Part shown: positions 13,613 to 20,784 of the stretch, piece after piece
How the letters are laid out: every line of letters starts with the position of its first letter
Position numbering within the stretch: position 1 is the first letter of the stretch
IMG/VR virus record: IMGVR_UViG_3300032132_000028
Span: 1 to 33,951 of that record
DNA length: 33,951 nt
Reading direction: 5' to 3' (one strand)
From: a virus
Made by a program: the position numbers and the translations under genes
Notes under the pieces: model-generated
Databases searched by the model: none
What the model saw: the letters and a program-made list of their open reading frames with translations, nothing else
Told to the model about the DNA's origin: nothing

Positions 13613-13717
13613 TGTTTGTGGTGGTAACTGTGTCTGATGGGCGAAGTATTGCAAGGTATCGGCAGCCTGTCAACATACCTTGCAATGTTTTTTCGGAATT
13701 GGCAAAGATTCCCGAAA
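13613..13717 (-). repeat. promoter/operator repeat, copy A
   Basis: This ~105 bp stretch is the partner of 11744-11850. Its operator arms are perfect. The homology begins at the TACCACCAC leader and extends beyond the promoter to the block AATCTTTGCCAATTC (minus strand). Confidence 0.85.
13645..13686 (-). promoter_or_regulatory. sigma-70 promoter with perfect inverted-repeat operator (copy A)
   Basis: Minus-strand -35 TTGACA (13673-13668) and -10 AATACT (13650-13645) are 17 bp apart. A perfect 12-bp inverted repeat, ATTGCAAGGTAT at 13648-13659 and ATACCTTGCAAT at 13675-13686, is separated by 15 bp. The -35 lies between the arms and the -10 overlaps one, so a dimeric protein bound to both arms would block RNA polymerase. 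Confidence 0.75.
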
Positions 13718-13727
13718 GCAGCAGGAA

Positions 13728-13934
13728 TCAGGCGTTTTCAGACTCGACTTCGAGTCGCAGCAATCGTGATTCCATGCTGGACACGCGATCGCCGAGATCG
13801 GCGGCAGTCGCTGCCGATGCCTCGATCCGTGTAACTCGACCGTGCATCGAGTATGCCCACGGAACCGCAGCGATCAGAATCGTCGTCTGCACGCCGAGCA
13901 ATCCACACACGAGAGTCATCGCCGTTTCAGTCAT
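13728..13934 (-). CDS. small membrane protein with coiled coil
   Basis: This 68-residue protein begins MTETAMTLVCGLLGVQ. Residues 6-28 form one hydrophobic span (with TTILIAAVPWAYSM), followed by a charged heptad-like region (RIEASAATAADLGDRV, then SSMESRLLRLEVE). The ATG at 13934 overlaps the upstream stop as ATGACTGA. The shape, one membrane helix plus a short coiled coil, is common in small phage holin-like proteins, and it is the last gene of the late operon. Holin or antiholin is a reasonable guess from context, not a demonstrated function. Confidence 0.6.
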   Translation of the reverse strand: MTETAMTLVCGLLGVQTTILIAAVPWAYSMHGRVTRIEASAATAADLGDRVSSMESRLLRLEVESENA

Positions 13935-14136
13935 TGTGTGTCTCATTCTCTTTCAGCCAGTCGGCGAGCTCACGCTCAGCCCGTTCCTGTTTCTTCTTCA
14001 GTCTCGCAGCGTGTGCCGCTTTGCCAGCCTCGGCAACAAATCCCAGCAGCCCGCGAGATGCGAGCGTGCCACCGACTGCCATGCCGCCGAGATGCCCGGC
14101 GATCGCACTCGCGATGATTGCTGTGATTGTTCCCAT
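13927..14136 (-). CDS. small glycine-rich membrane protein, holin candidate
   Basis: From the ATG at 14136, which has GAGGA 8 bases upstream, this is a 69-residue protein. The first ~37 residues are hydrophobic and glycine/alanine rich (TAIIASAIAGHLGGMAVGG, then LLGFVAEAG), with small-residue patterns typical of interacting membrane helices. A strongly charged helix (LKKKQERAERELADWLKEN) follows. It sits between the secreted protease and the other small membrane gene, so a pore-forming or pore-regulating role in lysis is plausible. Confidence 0.6.
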   Translation of the reverse strand: MGTITAIIASAIAGHLGGMAVGGTLASRGLLGFVAEAGKAAHAARLKKKQERAERELADWLKENETHND

Positions 14137-14146
14137 TCCATTTTCC

Positions 14147-15550
14147 TCAATGTGCAAAACGGCGATGCAGCAGACCGGTCAGCAGGCCCGGTATCAGACC
14201 GAGCAGATAGTTCAGCGGATCACCGTCCACATCGCGGCGAACATCCTGCACCGTGCCACGCAACTCGCCGGCGTTCTCTTTCAGGTCGGCGACTTCCCGC
14301 TTCAGTGTGAGCACTGCTTTCGCTTTCTCGATCGGATTGCCGTTCTTCAGTTTGTCCACTGTCTCACGCAGCGTTGCCGCGTTCGATTTCAATTCGCCGG
14401 CATTCGTTTTCAATTCATCGACCTGCCGCTTCAGTCGCTCGACTGATCCCAGAGCGATTCCGACCGGCTCACTGATCTCAACTGACGGCGTGCCGTCTGG
14501 CGGCCGCGGAGTGTTCCCGATCGGATCAGGAAACGGCACCGGCGGTTTCGGCGGCCCGATCACAATCCTCGCTCCGAGATTGATCACGCCTTCGAGGAAT
14601 CCCAGCACGCCGCCGAGCGGCTTCGCATCGTAGCCCACGCGGTATCGAGTCGTGCCGCGAACCCAGACCAGCGGGAACACGAGATCATCTTTCGGCGGTT
14701 TTGCTGTCTCCCTGAACTCGCGTTCCAGTTCCGGCCGATCGAACGCATTGAGCTGCGGATCGTACTTGCAGAACACAATCCTGAACTGCTTGAACGCACC
14801 GGCTGCGACATCACGCTTCAGCCGCTGGCACGGTTCACAGTTCGGCGTGACGAACATGATCACTTCAGGCTGTGCCTGTGTCGTCTCAATCACGCACGGC
14901 TCTGCCTGTATCGTCCGTTGATACTTCCAGATGATATCGTCGGCGATCGGCTCAGCGTGCCGTACAGCGTGCCTGACGGCTTCGTGAGTGATCCAGATCG
15001 ATTCAAACGAGCCATCGGGATTCTTACCGGCACCGGTCAGCAGTCCGACGACTTCGCCGCGATCATTCAGCAGCGGTCCACCGCTCCAGCCGGGCAGCCC
15101 GGCATTGCTCGCAACTGTCACGCGGAACGGGACTCCCTGCAGTTGTGCACGTGCCCTGCCGGTCACAGTGCCGGCAGAGCGTGTCAATTGTCGATCACCA
15201 CCTTTCCCGCCGGGATATCCGAATGACTGCACCCGATCGCCGACCGCCGGCGGAATCGTCGCGATCGACAGCCACGGGAACCCGCTGCCTTCGCACAGAA
15301 ATGCAATCGGCCCGTCACCGTTGCGACTTTTCAGCAGCTGCACTGCCCGCACTTTTCTGCCGTCTGGAAACTCAGCGGTCAGGTAGTTTTTCAGTCGGCA
15401 ATGCCGAGCCGACAGGATCAGCCCGCGATCGCTCACGCAGACGCCGGAGCATCCGCCGATCTTCACGACAGCCGCAGACGGCTCAGCACCGGTGCAGATC
15501 GTTGCCGCGAATGCGAGAAACAGAAACGCTCTGAGAATTGCTGATTTCAT
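14147..15550 (-). CDS. secreted trypsin-like protease fused to thioredoxin-like and coiled-coil domains
   Basis: This 467-residue protein starts MKSAILRAFLFLAFAATICTG, a signal peptide ending near residue 21, so it is exported. Residues ~25-195 are a trypsin/HtrA-like domain with H50 (SARHC), a possible D79 and S156 (GWSGGPL). Residues ~228-325 look thioredoxin-like, with a CEPC motif (238-241) in FVTPNCEPCQRL. A proline-rich linker (333-355) leads to a heptad-repeat coiled coil (366-440) and a C-terminal hydrophobic helix (about 445-461). The ATG at 15550 overlaps the lipase stop as ATGA; the frame open to 15703 is basic shadow sequence. Placement next to a lipase and two small membrane proteins suggests an envelope-attacking role at lysis. 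Confidence 0.8.
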   Translation of the reverse strand: MKSAILRAFLFLAFAATICTGAEPSAAVVKIGGCSGVCVSDRGLILSARHCRLKNYLTAEFPDGRKVRAVQLLKSRNGDGPIAFLCEGSGFPWLSIATIPPAVGDRVQSFGYPGGKGGDRQLTRSAGTVTGRARAQLQGVPFRVTVASNAGLPGWSGGPLLNDRGEVVGLLTGAGKNPDGSFESIWITHEAVRHAVRHAEPIADDIIWKYQRTIQAEPCVIETTQAQPEVIMFVTPNCEPCQRLKRDVAAGAFKQFRIVFCKYDPQLNAFDRPELEREFRETAKPPKDDLVFPLVWVRGTTRYRVGYDAKPLGGVLGFLEGVINLGARIVIGPPKPPVPFPDPIGNTPRPPDGTPSVEISEPVGIALGSVERLKRQVDELKTNAGELKSNAATLRETVDKLKNGNPIEKAKAVLTLKREVADLKENAGELRGTVQDVRRDVDGDPLNYLLGLIPGLLTGLLHRRFAH

Positions 15551-16281
15551 TTTCCGCCCCCCAGTGCTCGCCGATAACTGGTCATCATGTGTTCTACGAT
15601 CAGATCGCCGCGATACCCGAGCACACGATCGACCATCAGTGACAACCAGTTCGGCCGATGCTGTTCTCGACCGAATCGATCCAGATGCACATGCTGCCCG
15701 CAATGCTTAAACCTGATCGGCAGCGGCACCCGCGGCACGATGTCATTGCCGTTCGTGATGCGGTAGTGATTCGGCAGACTGCGATTCACAACGCGAGCCG
15801 ATCCATGTGTGAAGCATCTCGGCGATCCGAATGTGTAGCAGCCGCGAACCGGAAACCCTTCACGATGCAGAGCCAGTGCCGTGAGCACAGCCTGCGGTGC
15901 TCCGAGCGAATGCCCGGTGACATATACTGCCGCCGGTTTCTGATCTTTGACCTGCAGCCACAGCCACGGCCAGACAGCCTGCCATGCCCGCAGAAATCCA
16001 GAGTGCCCGCTCAGCTTCAGTTTGCCGCAGCGAGTGTTTCCAATGCGGAGATCAAAGTCATTCCGCCAGTCGTTCAGGCTCGTGATCTCAGTGCCGCGGT
16101 GAGCCACAACGAGACTAGCCGGATCAGAGATCAGCAGTGCGGTTGAATCATCATCTTCGATGAATTCCGCATCGGTCGCAGACCAGCGGGAACGCACAGT
16201 ATCGGCTTCGACTTTCGGCCGGTACGCATCGGCTGCAGCCCGTGCGAGCGTGTTCGCGATCTCGTTGCTGTAGTGATTCAT
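15547..16281 (-). CDS. class 3 lipase-like alpha/beta hydrolase
   Basis: This 244-residue protein contains the lipase class 3 signature: HRGT near 61, the nucleophile elbow GHSLG with S125, D180 in NGNDIVPRVP and H231 in the C-terminal EHMMTSYRRAL helix, completing a Ser-Asp-His triad. It should hydrolyse ester bonds of lipids such as phospholipids or triacylglycerols. I see no signal peptide, so reaching the envelope would need a holin or similar pore. It is translationally coupled to the secreted protease gene. In the late operon it probably serves in lysis, although a moron or virion enzyme is possible. Confidence 0.85.
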   Translation of the reverse strand: MNHYSNEIANTLARAAADAYRPKVEADTVRSRWSATDAEFIEDDDSTALLISDPASLVVAHRGTEITSLNDWRNDFDLRIGNTRCGKLKLSGHSGFLRAWQAVWPWLWLQVKDQKPAAVYVTGHSLGAPQAVLTALALHREGFPVRGCYTFGSPRCFTHGSARVVNRSLPNHYRITNGNDIVPRVPLPIRFKHCGQHVHLDRFGREQHRPNWLSLMVDRVLGYRGDLIVEHMMTSYRRALGGGK

Positions 16282-16298
16282 TCATCACAGATATAGAC

Positions 16299-16484
16299 TC
16301 ACGAGACGAATGTGATCACGTCGCCGTCGATGTTGAATCCGCTCGCCTGCACCTCACAGATGCCATTCATGAGCCGGAACAATCCGCCGCGAATCATGCG
16401 GGCGTGAGCGACTGTGCTGCCGTCTGCTGTGCAGACTGCATACTGCTTGCGATGCAGATCGAACAGGATATAAAAGCATCTCAC
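16299..16484 (-). CDS. small hypothetical late protein
   Basis: This 61-residue protein starts MRCFYILFDLHRKQYAVCTA and looks like a compact beta-sheet protein (ILFDLHRKQYAV, FRLMNGICEV, GFNIDGDVITFV). Its start overlaps the previous stop as ATGA. No family recognised. It lies between tail-fibre-type genes and the lysis cassette. Confidence 0.55.
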   Translation of the reverse strand: MRCFYILFDLHRKQYAVCTADGSTVAHARMIRGGLFRLMNGICEVQASGFNIDGDVITFVS

Positions 16485-16681
16485 GCGGCGTTCTCTTTAC
16501 GATCAGGACAGTTGATGCACTGCCTGATCTCCTGTTCGGTTGACGGTTTCATCAGCGTGCAGAGGTCATACAGAACGCATTCGAATGCCGCGACTGCACC
16601 GCTCGGGCAGTTGCAGGCAACGTGCCGCTCATAGTCGCCGCGATGCTCGCACGGTGGTGATGCTCTGCGGAAATGTCTCAC
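16481..16681 (-). CDS. small cysteine-rich protein
   Basis: This 66-residue protein has seven cysteines, including CNC near 23-25, a later C-x5-C pair in ECVLYDLC and a final C-x2-C (CINCPD), so zinc binding or disulfides are possible. It is basic at the N-terminus. It begins 2 bp after the preceding tail gene. Function unknown; a small virion-associated or regulatory zinc protein would fit. Confidence 0.55.
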   Translation of the reverse strand: MRHFRRASPPCEHRGDYERHVACNCPSGAVAAFECVLYDLCTLMKPSTEQEIRQCINCPDRKENAA

Positions 16682-16683
16682 GA

Positions 16684-18333
16684 TCAGTCCTGTGTGATTC
16701 GCAGCGTGCCGATTGTTCCGCCCGTTGTCGGGCTGAGTGTCACAGGACTACCGACTATCATGTCCGCTGACAGATTCGCACCGCTGAGAAATCCATCCTC
16801 AGCCAGTGCAAAAGGAGTCGTCGAGCCAGTCACAGACAGCCCGATCGGATCGAATGCAATTTCATCGTCGTCATCCAAAATCGTCAAAACAGAACTCAGG
16901 ATCGGCAGCACTGGCGACGGATTGGTTTCCGATCCGGTCGTGGTAATCTGCAGCATGTAATGAGCGGTGAAACCGGCTGCCAGCGTGAACGTGCCTTCCC
17001 ATGCGTATATTTCATTGTTTGCAATCTTGCAGGCAACAGGCACTCGCCCGTCTCGCGGCGTGATCGTATGTGCGAGTGAAACCACATACGTTCCGGCCGG
17101 CATGTTGAGCGATGCCGGCAGGTCGGGACTGGTCACAGTGAAGTCAGCAGTGAACGTGTCGGTAGTCTCAAGCCATGCCCGCACATGCCCGCTCAGCAAT
17201 GCCTGATCAATCTCCTGCTGCGTTGCACCGGATGGATTGCTCAGGCTCGGCGACGGCGGCGATTTTGCCGGGAAGTTGCCGCTGATGTTGTGATAAATCA
17301 TATCACCGTGCAGCAGCTCTGAAGAGAACTGAGCGAGCCGGAAACTGTATCGCCGCACCGTGCCGCCAGCCGGCGGATCTTCACCGATCCTGAAATCCTG
17401 ACCGAATGCCCAGAACAGCGACTGACTGTATGTACCCGGATCAATCGGCCCGTGATTGTTCGGCAGCGTTCGCGGTGGTGTCGTCGTGCTGCATTCGACC
17501 GGATTGGCTGCCATCTCCCATTCTGCGACGGTCCAGCAGTCTTCAGTCTGGTAATAATAATCAGCACCGATCGATCCGTCTGTGGTTTCCACCGGTGCCG
17601 CAAGTGTGGCAAATGTTGTCAGGTCTGATTCAGGACGCGAAAAGCCTGCAGCGAGTGCGGCATCCAGCGAGCCATGTGTGTAAGCGTGCGAGAATTTCAG
17701 CTTCGATGACACAGCATAACCGAGCTTGAACGCGAACGTGTCGTACGGATTGAATCCGGTTTTCAGTTCGACTTTGTATCGATAGTAAGCAGCCGGTTCT
17801 GTGTACTCGATATCAACCTGCGTGAAGTGCATCGTGAATTCAGCGTTGACGATGCCGCTGCTTGTTTCTGAACTGCTCGCCGTCTGATCAGTGATCGTGA
17901 AACGATAATCATCGACGATTGATTGGACTGCATAATTGCCGGCGATCGTCAGCCCGCCGACTGAGACAGTCGGATTAAATCGCACGATGTCACCGACTGT
18001 CAGTCCATGCGGAGTCAGCGGTGCGATGAGTGATGTGCGGTACGTCACTTCGATCAGGTTGCTGCCGGCGATCGTCGTGAAGGCGTTGTGCAGTTCTTCT
18101 GTCCGCTGTTCGGTCTGTTCCGTCAGCGTGACAGAATGATCAGTGACCGGTGCGTATCCAGCGTTCGTCAGGTTGTACGCATCTTCAACGGCAGTGAATC
18201 CGTCTGCCGTTCTCGCCGTCTCGCGATTGATGACGATCGCGTCCCGCGTGTCGGCTGTTGCCAGCGGTTCAAACACTGTCAGCGGCGGGCACAGATCGCC
18301 GACACAGCACCCGCACGGACCCGGCCGGCCCAT
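16684..18333 (-). CDS. late structural protein, probable tail-tip or fibre component
   Basis: This 549-residue protein starts MGRPGPCGCCVGDLC, a glycine- and cysteine-rich head, followed by beta-rich sequence. Residues ~90-165 hold a module with LTPHGLTVGDIVRFNP, VGGLTIAGNYAVQSIVDD and FTITDQTAS that resembles one in the adjacent upstream gene. Later parts include a long strand-rich region with PAGTYVVSLAHT and a C-terminal DDDDEIAFDPIGLSV segment. The start joins the previous stop as TAATG. Size, position and composition suit a tail-tip or receptor-binding protein. I cannot name a family. Confidence 0.7.
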   Translation of the reverse strand: MGRPGPCGCCVGDLCPPLTVFEPLATADTRDAIVINRETARTADGFTAVEDAYNLTNAGYAPVTDHSVTLTEQTEQRTEELHNAFTTIAGSNLIEVTYRTSLIAPLTPHGLTVGDIVRFNPTVSVGGLTIAGNYAVQSIVDDYRFTITDQTASSSETSSGIVNAEFTMHFTQVDIEYTEPAAYYRYKVELKTGFNPYDTFAFKLGYAVSSKLKFSHAYTHGSLDAALAAGFSRPESDLTTFATLAAPVETTDGSIGADYYYQTEDCWTVAEWEMAANPVECSTTTPPRTLPNNHGPIDPGTYSQSLFWAFGQDFRIGEDPPAGGTVRRYSFRLAQFSSELLHGDMIYHNISGNFPAKSPPSPSLSNPSGATQQEIDQALLSGHVRAWLETTDTFTADFTVTSPDLPASLNMPAGTYVVSLAHTITPRDGRVPVACKIANNEIYAWEGTFTLAAGFTAHYMLQITTTGSETNPSPVLPILSSVLTILDDDDEIAFDPIGLSVTGSTTPFALAEDGFLSGANLSADMIVGSPVTLSPTTGGTIGTLRITQD

Positions 18334-18947
18334 TACGTCAGGTCCAGTTTGCGGACCTGGAACTTATACTGATGCTTCGCAACTTTCGGAGTGTTGTGAG
18401 CAGTGACAGTGCCGCCACCTGTTGCCGTTGAAGTCGCCGCGATCTTACTGGTGATCGTGTACGTGTTCGAATCGACCACCGATGCAATCACATGAGCCCC
18501 CTGCAGATTCAGACCGCCGACATTATCGCCGCCAACAAACACGACATGCTCATTTGCGGCGAGTCCATGACTGGCGTGCGTGACGGTCACAGTCTGACTG
18601 TCGGCGGTCGTCGCATACGGTGCAGAGATCGAATCCTGACCGCTTGCCGCCCATGAGAATTCGAACAGTGCCGTGTGTTCTTCCGTGCTGCCCGGTCTGG
18701 ATGATGAGTTGACGAATACAGTTTCAAACGGCTTGATCTGCCAGGTCGCTGCACCGGCTGATGTGATCGTCACGCCGTTCGCGTTTCGGGCATCTGAGCA
18801 CTCACGCAGTATCGTCTGACTCTTTGAGTCATAGACCGTCAGCAGTACCGTTTCAACTTCCGCCAGCGTTCTGCTCGCTGAATCTTTGTCGATCAGTTGA
18901 GCCGTATATGTGTTGCTGGTTTCTTCGTTCAGTTTCGCCACTGCCAT
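18333..18947 (-). CDS. late structural protein with beta module
   Basis: This 204-residue protein starts MAVAKLNEETSNTYTAQLID. Its N-terminal half resembles an upper-baseplate immunoglobulin-like fold (strand pairs LAEVETVLLTVYD, VTITSAGAATWQI). Residues ~125-185 form a module with THASHGLAANEHVVFVGG, VGGLNLQGAHVIAS and NTYTITSKIA, the same type seen in the next gene. It starts immediately after the LamG protein stop. A baseplate or fibre-network component is likely. Confidence 0.7.
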   Translation of the reverse strand: MAVAKLNEETSNTYTAQLIDKDSASRTLAEVETVLLTVYDSKSQTILRECSDARNANGVTITSAGAATWQIKPFETVFVNSSSRPGSTEEHTALFEFSWAASGQDSISAPYATTADSQTVTVTHASHGLAANEHVVFVGGDNVGGLNLQGAHVIASVVDSNTYTITSKIAATSTATGGGTVTAHNTPKVAKHQYKFQVRKLDLT

Positions 18948-20231
18948 TTATGTTATCCCTTCGCTGCCGAGTGCCACATCATTGATCGCGACAGCTTCGG
19001 TGCCGAGCGATAACGCCGTGAACGGCACGCCGGCGAGTGCGTTGTGAGCCTTCGCTGTGATCGTCACGCCGGTCGCCGGCACATCGAATGAGAAACCTTT
19101 CGCAGCGATCGTGAGTGCCGGCACCAGCGGAATCGTCGGCAGCGTTGCCGCAGTCGCTGTGATCGTCGCCTGCTGTGGAGTTGATTCACTCGCCGGACCT
19201 GCTGCCGCGATCGTGAGCGTTGCCTGTCGCACTTCAGGGATCAGCGTTGCCGCAGTCACTGTGAGCGTTGCCTGTTCCGGTGTTGCTGTCATCGGCAGGC
19301 CGGATGTACTGAGCGTGATCTCAGGACACTCCGGACGGATGCCGGTATCAGGGAACGGCCAGGTCATTCCTGAGCCGCTGTTGTACAGTTCAGTCAGGTT
19401 GTCGGCTGTCAGAGCCAGATCCCACACGCCGACCATCGAAACGGCTTTCTGCCCGGTCGCATCGCCGGCCGATGATCCTGACCCGCACACGATCGCGTAC
19501 GTCAGATTCATATTGCTGCCGGTGCCGGATGTTGTCGCCTGATCATCCCAGTCGCTGCCGTTCACGCTGATGCTGATTGCCGATTCAGACAGCTTGAACG
19601 CGACCAGTTGCCACACATCATCGTCAGGCTGCGGCGTGAGTGTTGATCGCACTGTCTGCGATGTCCCGGAGAACACAGTCGCTTCGAGCTTTTCAACGCC
19701 TGTGTTATTGTTCCAGTTGCAATGCAGGCTCGGATTAGCGAGCGTCGTGCTGCCATCGTGACCGAGAGTGATCCAGTTGCCCGATGCCGGATCAGCATCT
19801 GACTTAATCCAGCCGGCGACAGTCACCGGCAGCGATGTGATCGACAGCCCGTCAGTTGCCGTGACCAGCCGCACTGTGTGCGAGTCGTTGTTTGTCGCGT
19901 GTGCTGCTTTCTGACCAGACAGATGACTGTCGATCGTGTCGCCAACTCCAGCGGTCTCGCCGCCGGTCTCACCGTAAGCCTCAGACGTGAGCGTTGCCGT
20001 TGATCCGCCGACAGCGGCCACGCGATCCGCGTCCGTGACAGTCTCATCAAGTTTCCAGAAATAGACCAGGCCGTTATTCAGACCGCCGGTGCCTGCTCCT
20101 GATGAGCTGCCAGCGTTGGCAGTCACGATCGTGAGTGCAGGCACAGTCGGAGTCGCTGAGATCGGTGCCGCAGCCGTTGACGGCAGCGTACTGAGAGGCG
20201 TCTCGCTGAATGCTGAATGACCGAACGTCAC
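18948..20231 (-). CDS. LamG-domain (concanavalin-like) tail protein
   Basis: This 427-residue protein starts with GTG at 20231 (GGAG 8 bases upstream). After a short alanine-rich N-terminus, residues ~52-295 form a LamG/jelly-roll domain (GLVYFWKLDE at the start, TVAGWIKSD in the middle and LTADNLTELYNSG at the end). Such domains bind carbohydrates. The C-terminal ~130 residues contain imperfect repeats of the type PxxATLTxxAA. It is a likely candidate for host-surface attachment, in a cluster of beta-rich late proteins. Confidence 0.8.
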   Translation of the reverse strand: MTFGHSAFSETPLSTLPSTAAAPISATPTVPALTIVTANAGSSSGAGTGGLNNGLVYFWKLDETVTDADRVAAVGGSTATLTSEAYGETGGETAGVGDTIDSHLSGQKAAHATNNDSHTVRLVTATDGLSITSLPVTVAGWIKSDADPASGNWITLGHDGSTTLANPSLHCNWNNNTGVEKLEATVFSGTSQTVRSTLTPQPDDDVWQLVAFKLSESAISISVNGSDWDDQATTSGTGSNMNLTYAIVCGSGSSAGDATGQKAVSMVGVWDLALTADNLTELYNSGSGMTWPFPDTGIRPECPEITLSTSGLPMTATPEQATLTVTAATLIPEVRQATLTIAAAGPASESTPQQATITATAATLPTIPLVPALTIAAKGFSFDVPATGVTITAKAHNALAGVPFTALSLGTEAVAINDVALGSEGIT

Positions 20232-20244
20232 TGATCACACTCCG

Positions 20245-20772
20245 TCAGAATGTCTGTGCGATGTCAACCCAGGTGCTCGTCGAATCATAAATCATCCACT
20301 GATACCCGCCTGATCCGCTGTTGCTGCCATCGTCAAGATAGATGTCATTCTCGCTCGGCGATGCCGGCGGCGTTGACCTGGGAGCCAGGTTGAAATCTGC
20401 TGCCGTGCTGGGACTGATCGCGAGCGTGTCACCGATCGTTTTATTGGTGAGCGTCTGCGATTCATCGATCGAGACGGCTTTATCCGCCGGCAGCGTGCAG
20501 AAGATGTCCCGCGTGCCGGATGACCAGTCCACAGCCGAGCCGCTGTTGCTGCTCGCCAGGATCGTTGTGCGTGCGAGCGTTGTTCCGCTCAGCGTATACG
20601 TGCCGATCCCGACTTCCCAGTCAGTCCCGTCGTCGGCTGCGTAACAGCATGTATTGCTGTTGCCGATCGCCGAGAATGCCTGGAAACCAGTTGCAGCACC
20701 GGCGAGCGTATACGTGCCGGTGCCGGTCGTCGTCGATGTCTCTTTGACTCGATCCTTCTGAACGTATGCCAC
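20245..20772 (-). CDS. phage tail/fibre-associated protein
   Basis: This 175-residue protein contains the widespread phage module DRVKETSTTTGTGTYTLAGA followed by GFQAFSAIGN and LARTTILASSNSGSAVDWSSGT, found in many tail-tip and capsid-decoration proteins. The second half has SPSENDIYLDDGSN and a compact strand-rich end. The gene lies between the short conserved tail protein and the LamG protein. Its exact position in the virion is unknown. Confidence 0.75.
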   Translation of the reverse strand: MAYVQKDRVKETSTTTGTGTYTLAGAATGFQAFSAIGNSNTCCYAADDGTDWEVGIGTYTLSGTTLARTTILASSNSGSAVDWSSGTRDIFCTLPADKAVSIDESQTLTNKTIGDTLAISPSTAADFNLAPRSTPPASPSENDIYLDDGSNSGSGGYQWMIYDSTSTWVDIAQTF

Positions 20773-20784
20773 GTCGCTGCCTCA

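Larger units (their letters stand above)
405..13626 (-). repeat. thirteen-copy TACCACCAC-type leader element of early genes
   Basis: The minus-strand core ACCACCAC is seen near plus positions 405, 2849, 3605, 5939, 6702, 7735, 9211, 10001, 10393, 10797, 11281, 11747 and 13615, always within about 45 bp of a translation start. Most copies lie upstream of the ribosome-binding site and often continue as ACAAAC then GGAGCAGAA; one lies between the site and the ATG (5939), and two lie just inside the coding sequence (405, 7735). I found none at late-gene starts. Confidence 0.7.

Noticed and set aside
13688-13717. Imperfect hairpin CGGAATT...ATTCCCG between late operon and copy A promoter, as a late terminator
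   Set aside because: On the minus strand it is followed by A residues, not T, and its conservation in copy B suggests a role in the repeat unit.
13555-14310. Plus-strand frame of 251 residues, a possible divergent repressor
   Set aside because: It is antisense to several well-supported genes, has no ribosome-binding site and no HTH motif, and has the basic, serine-rich composition of a shadow frame.
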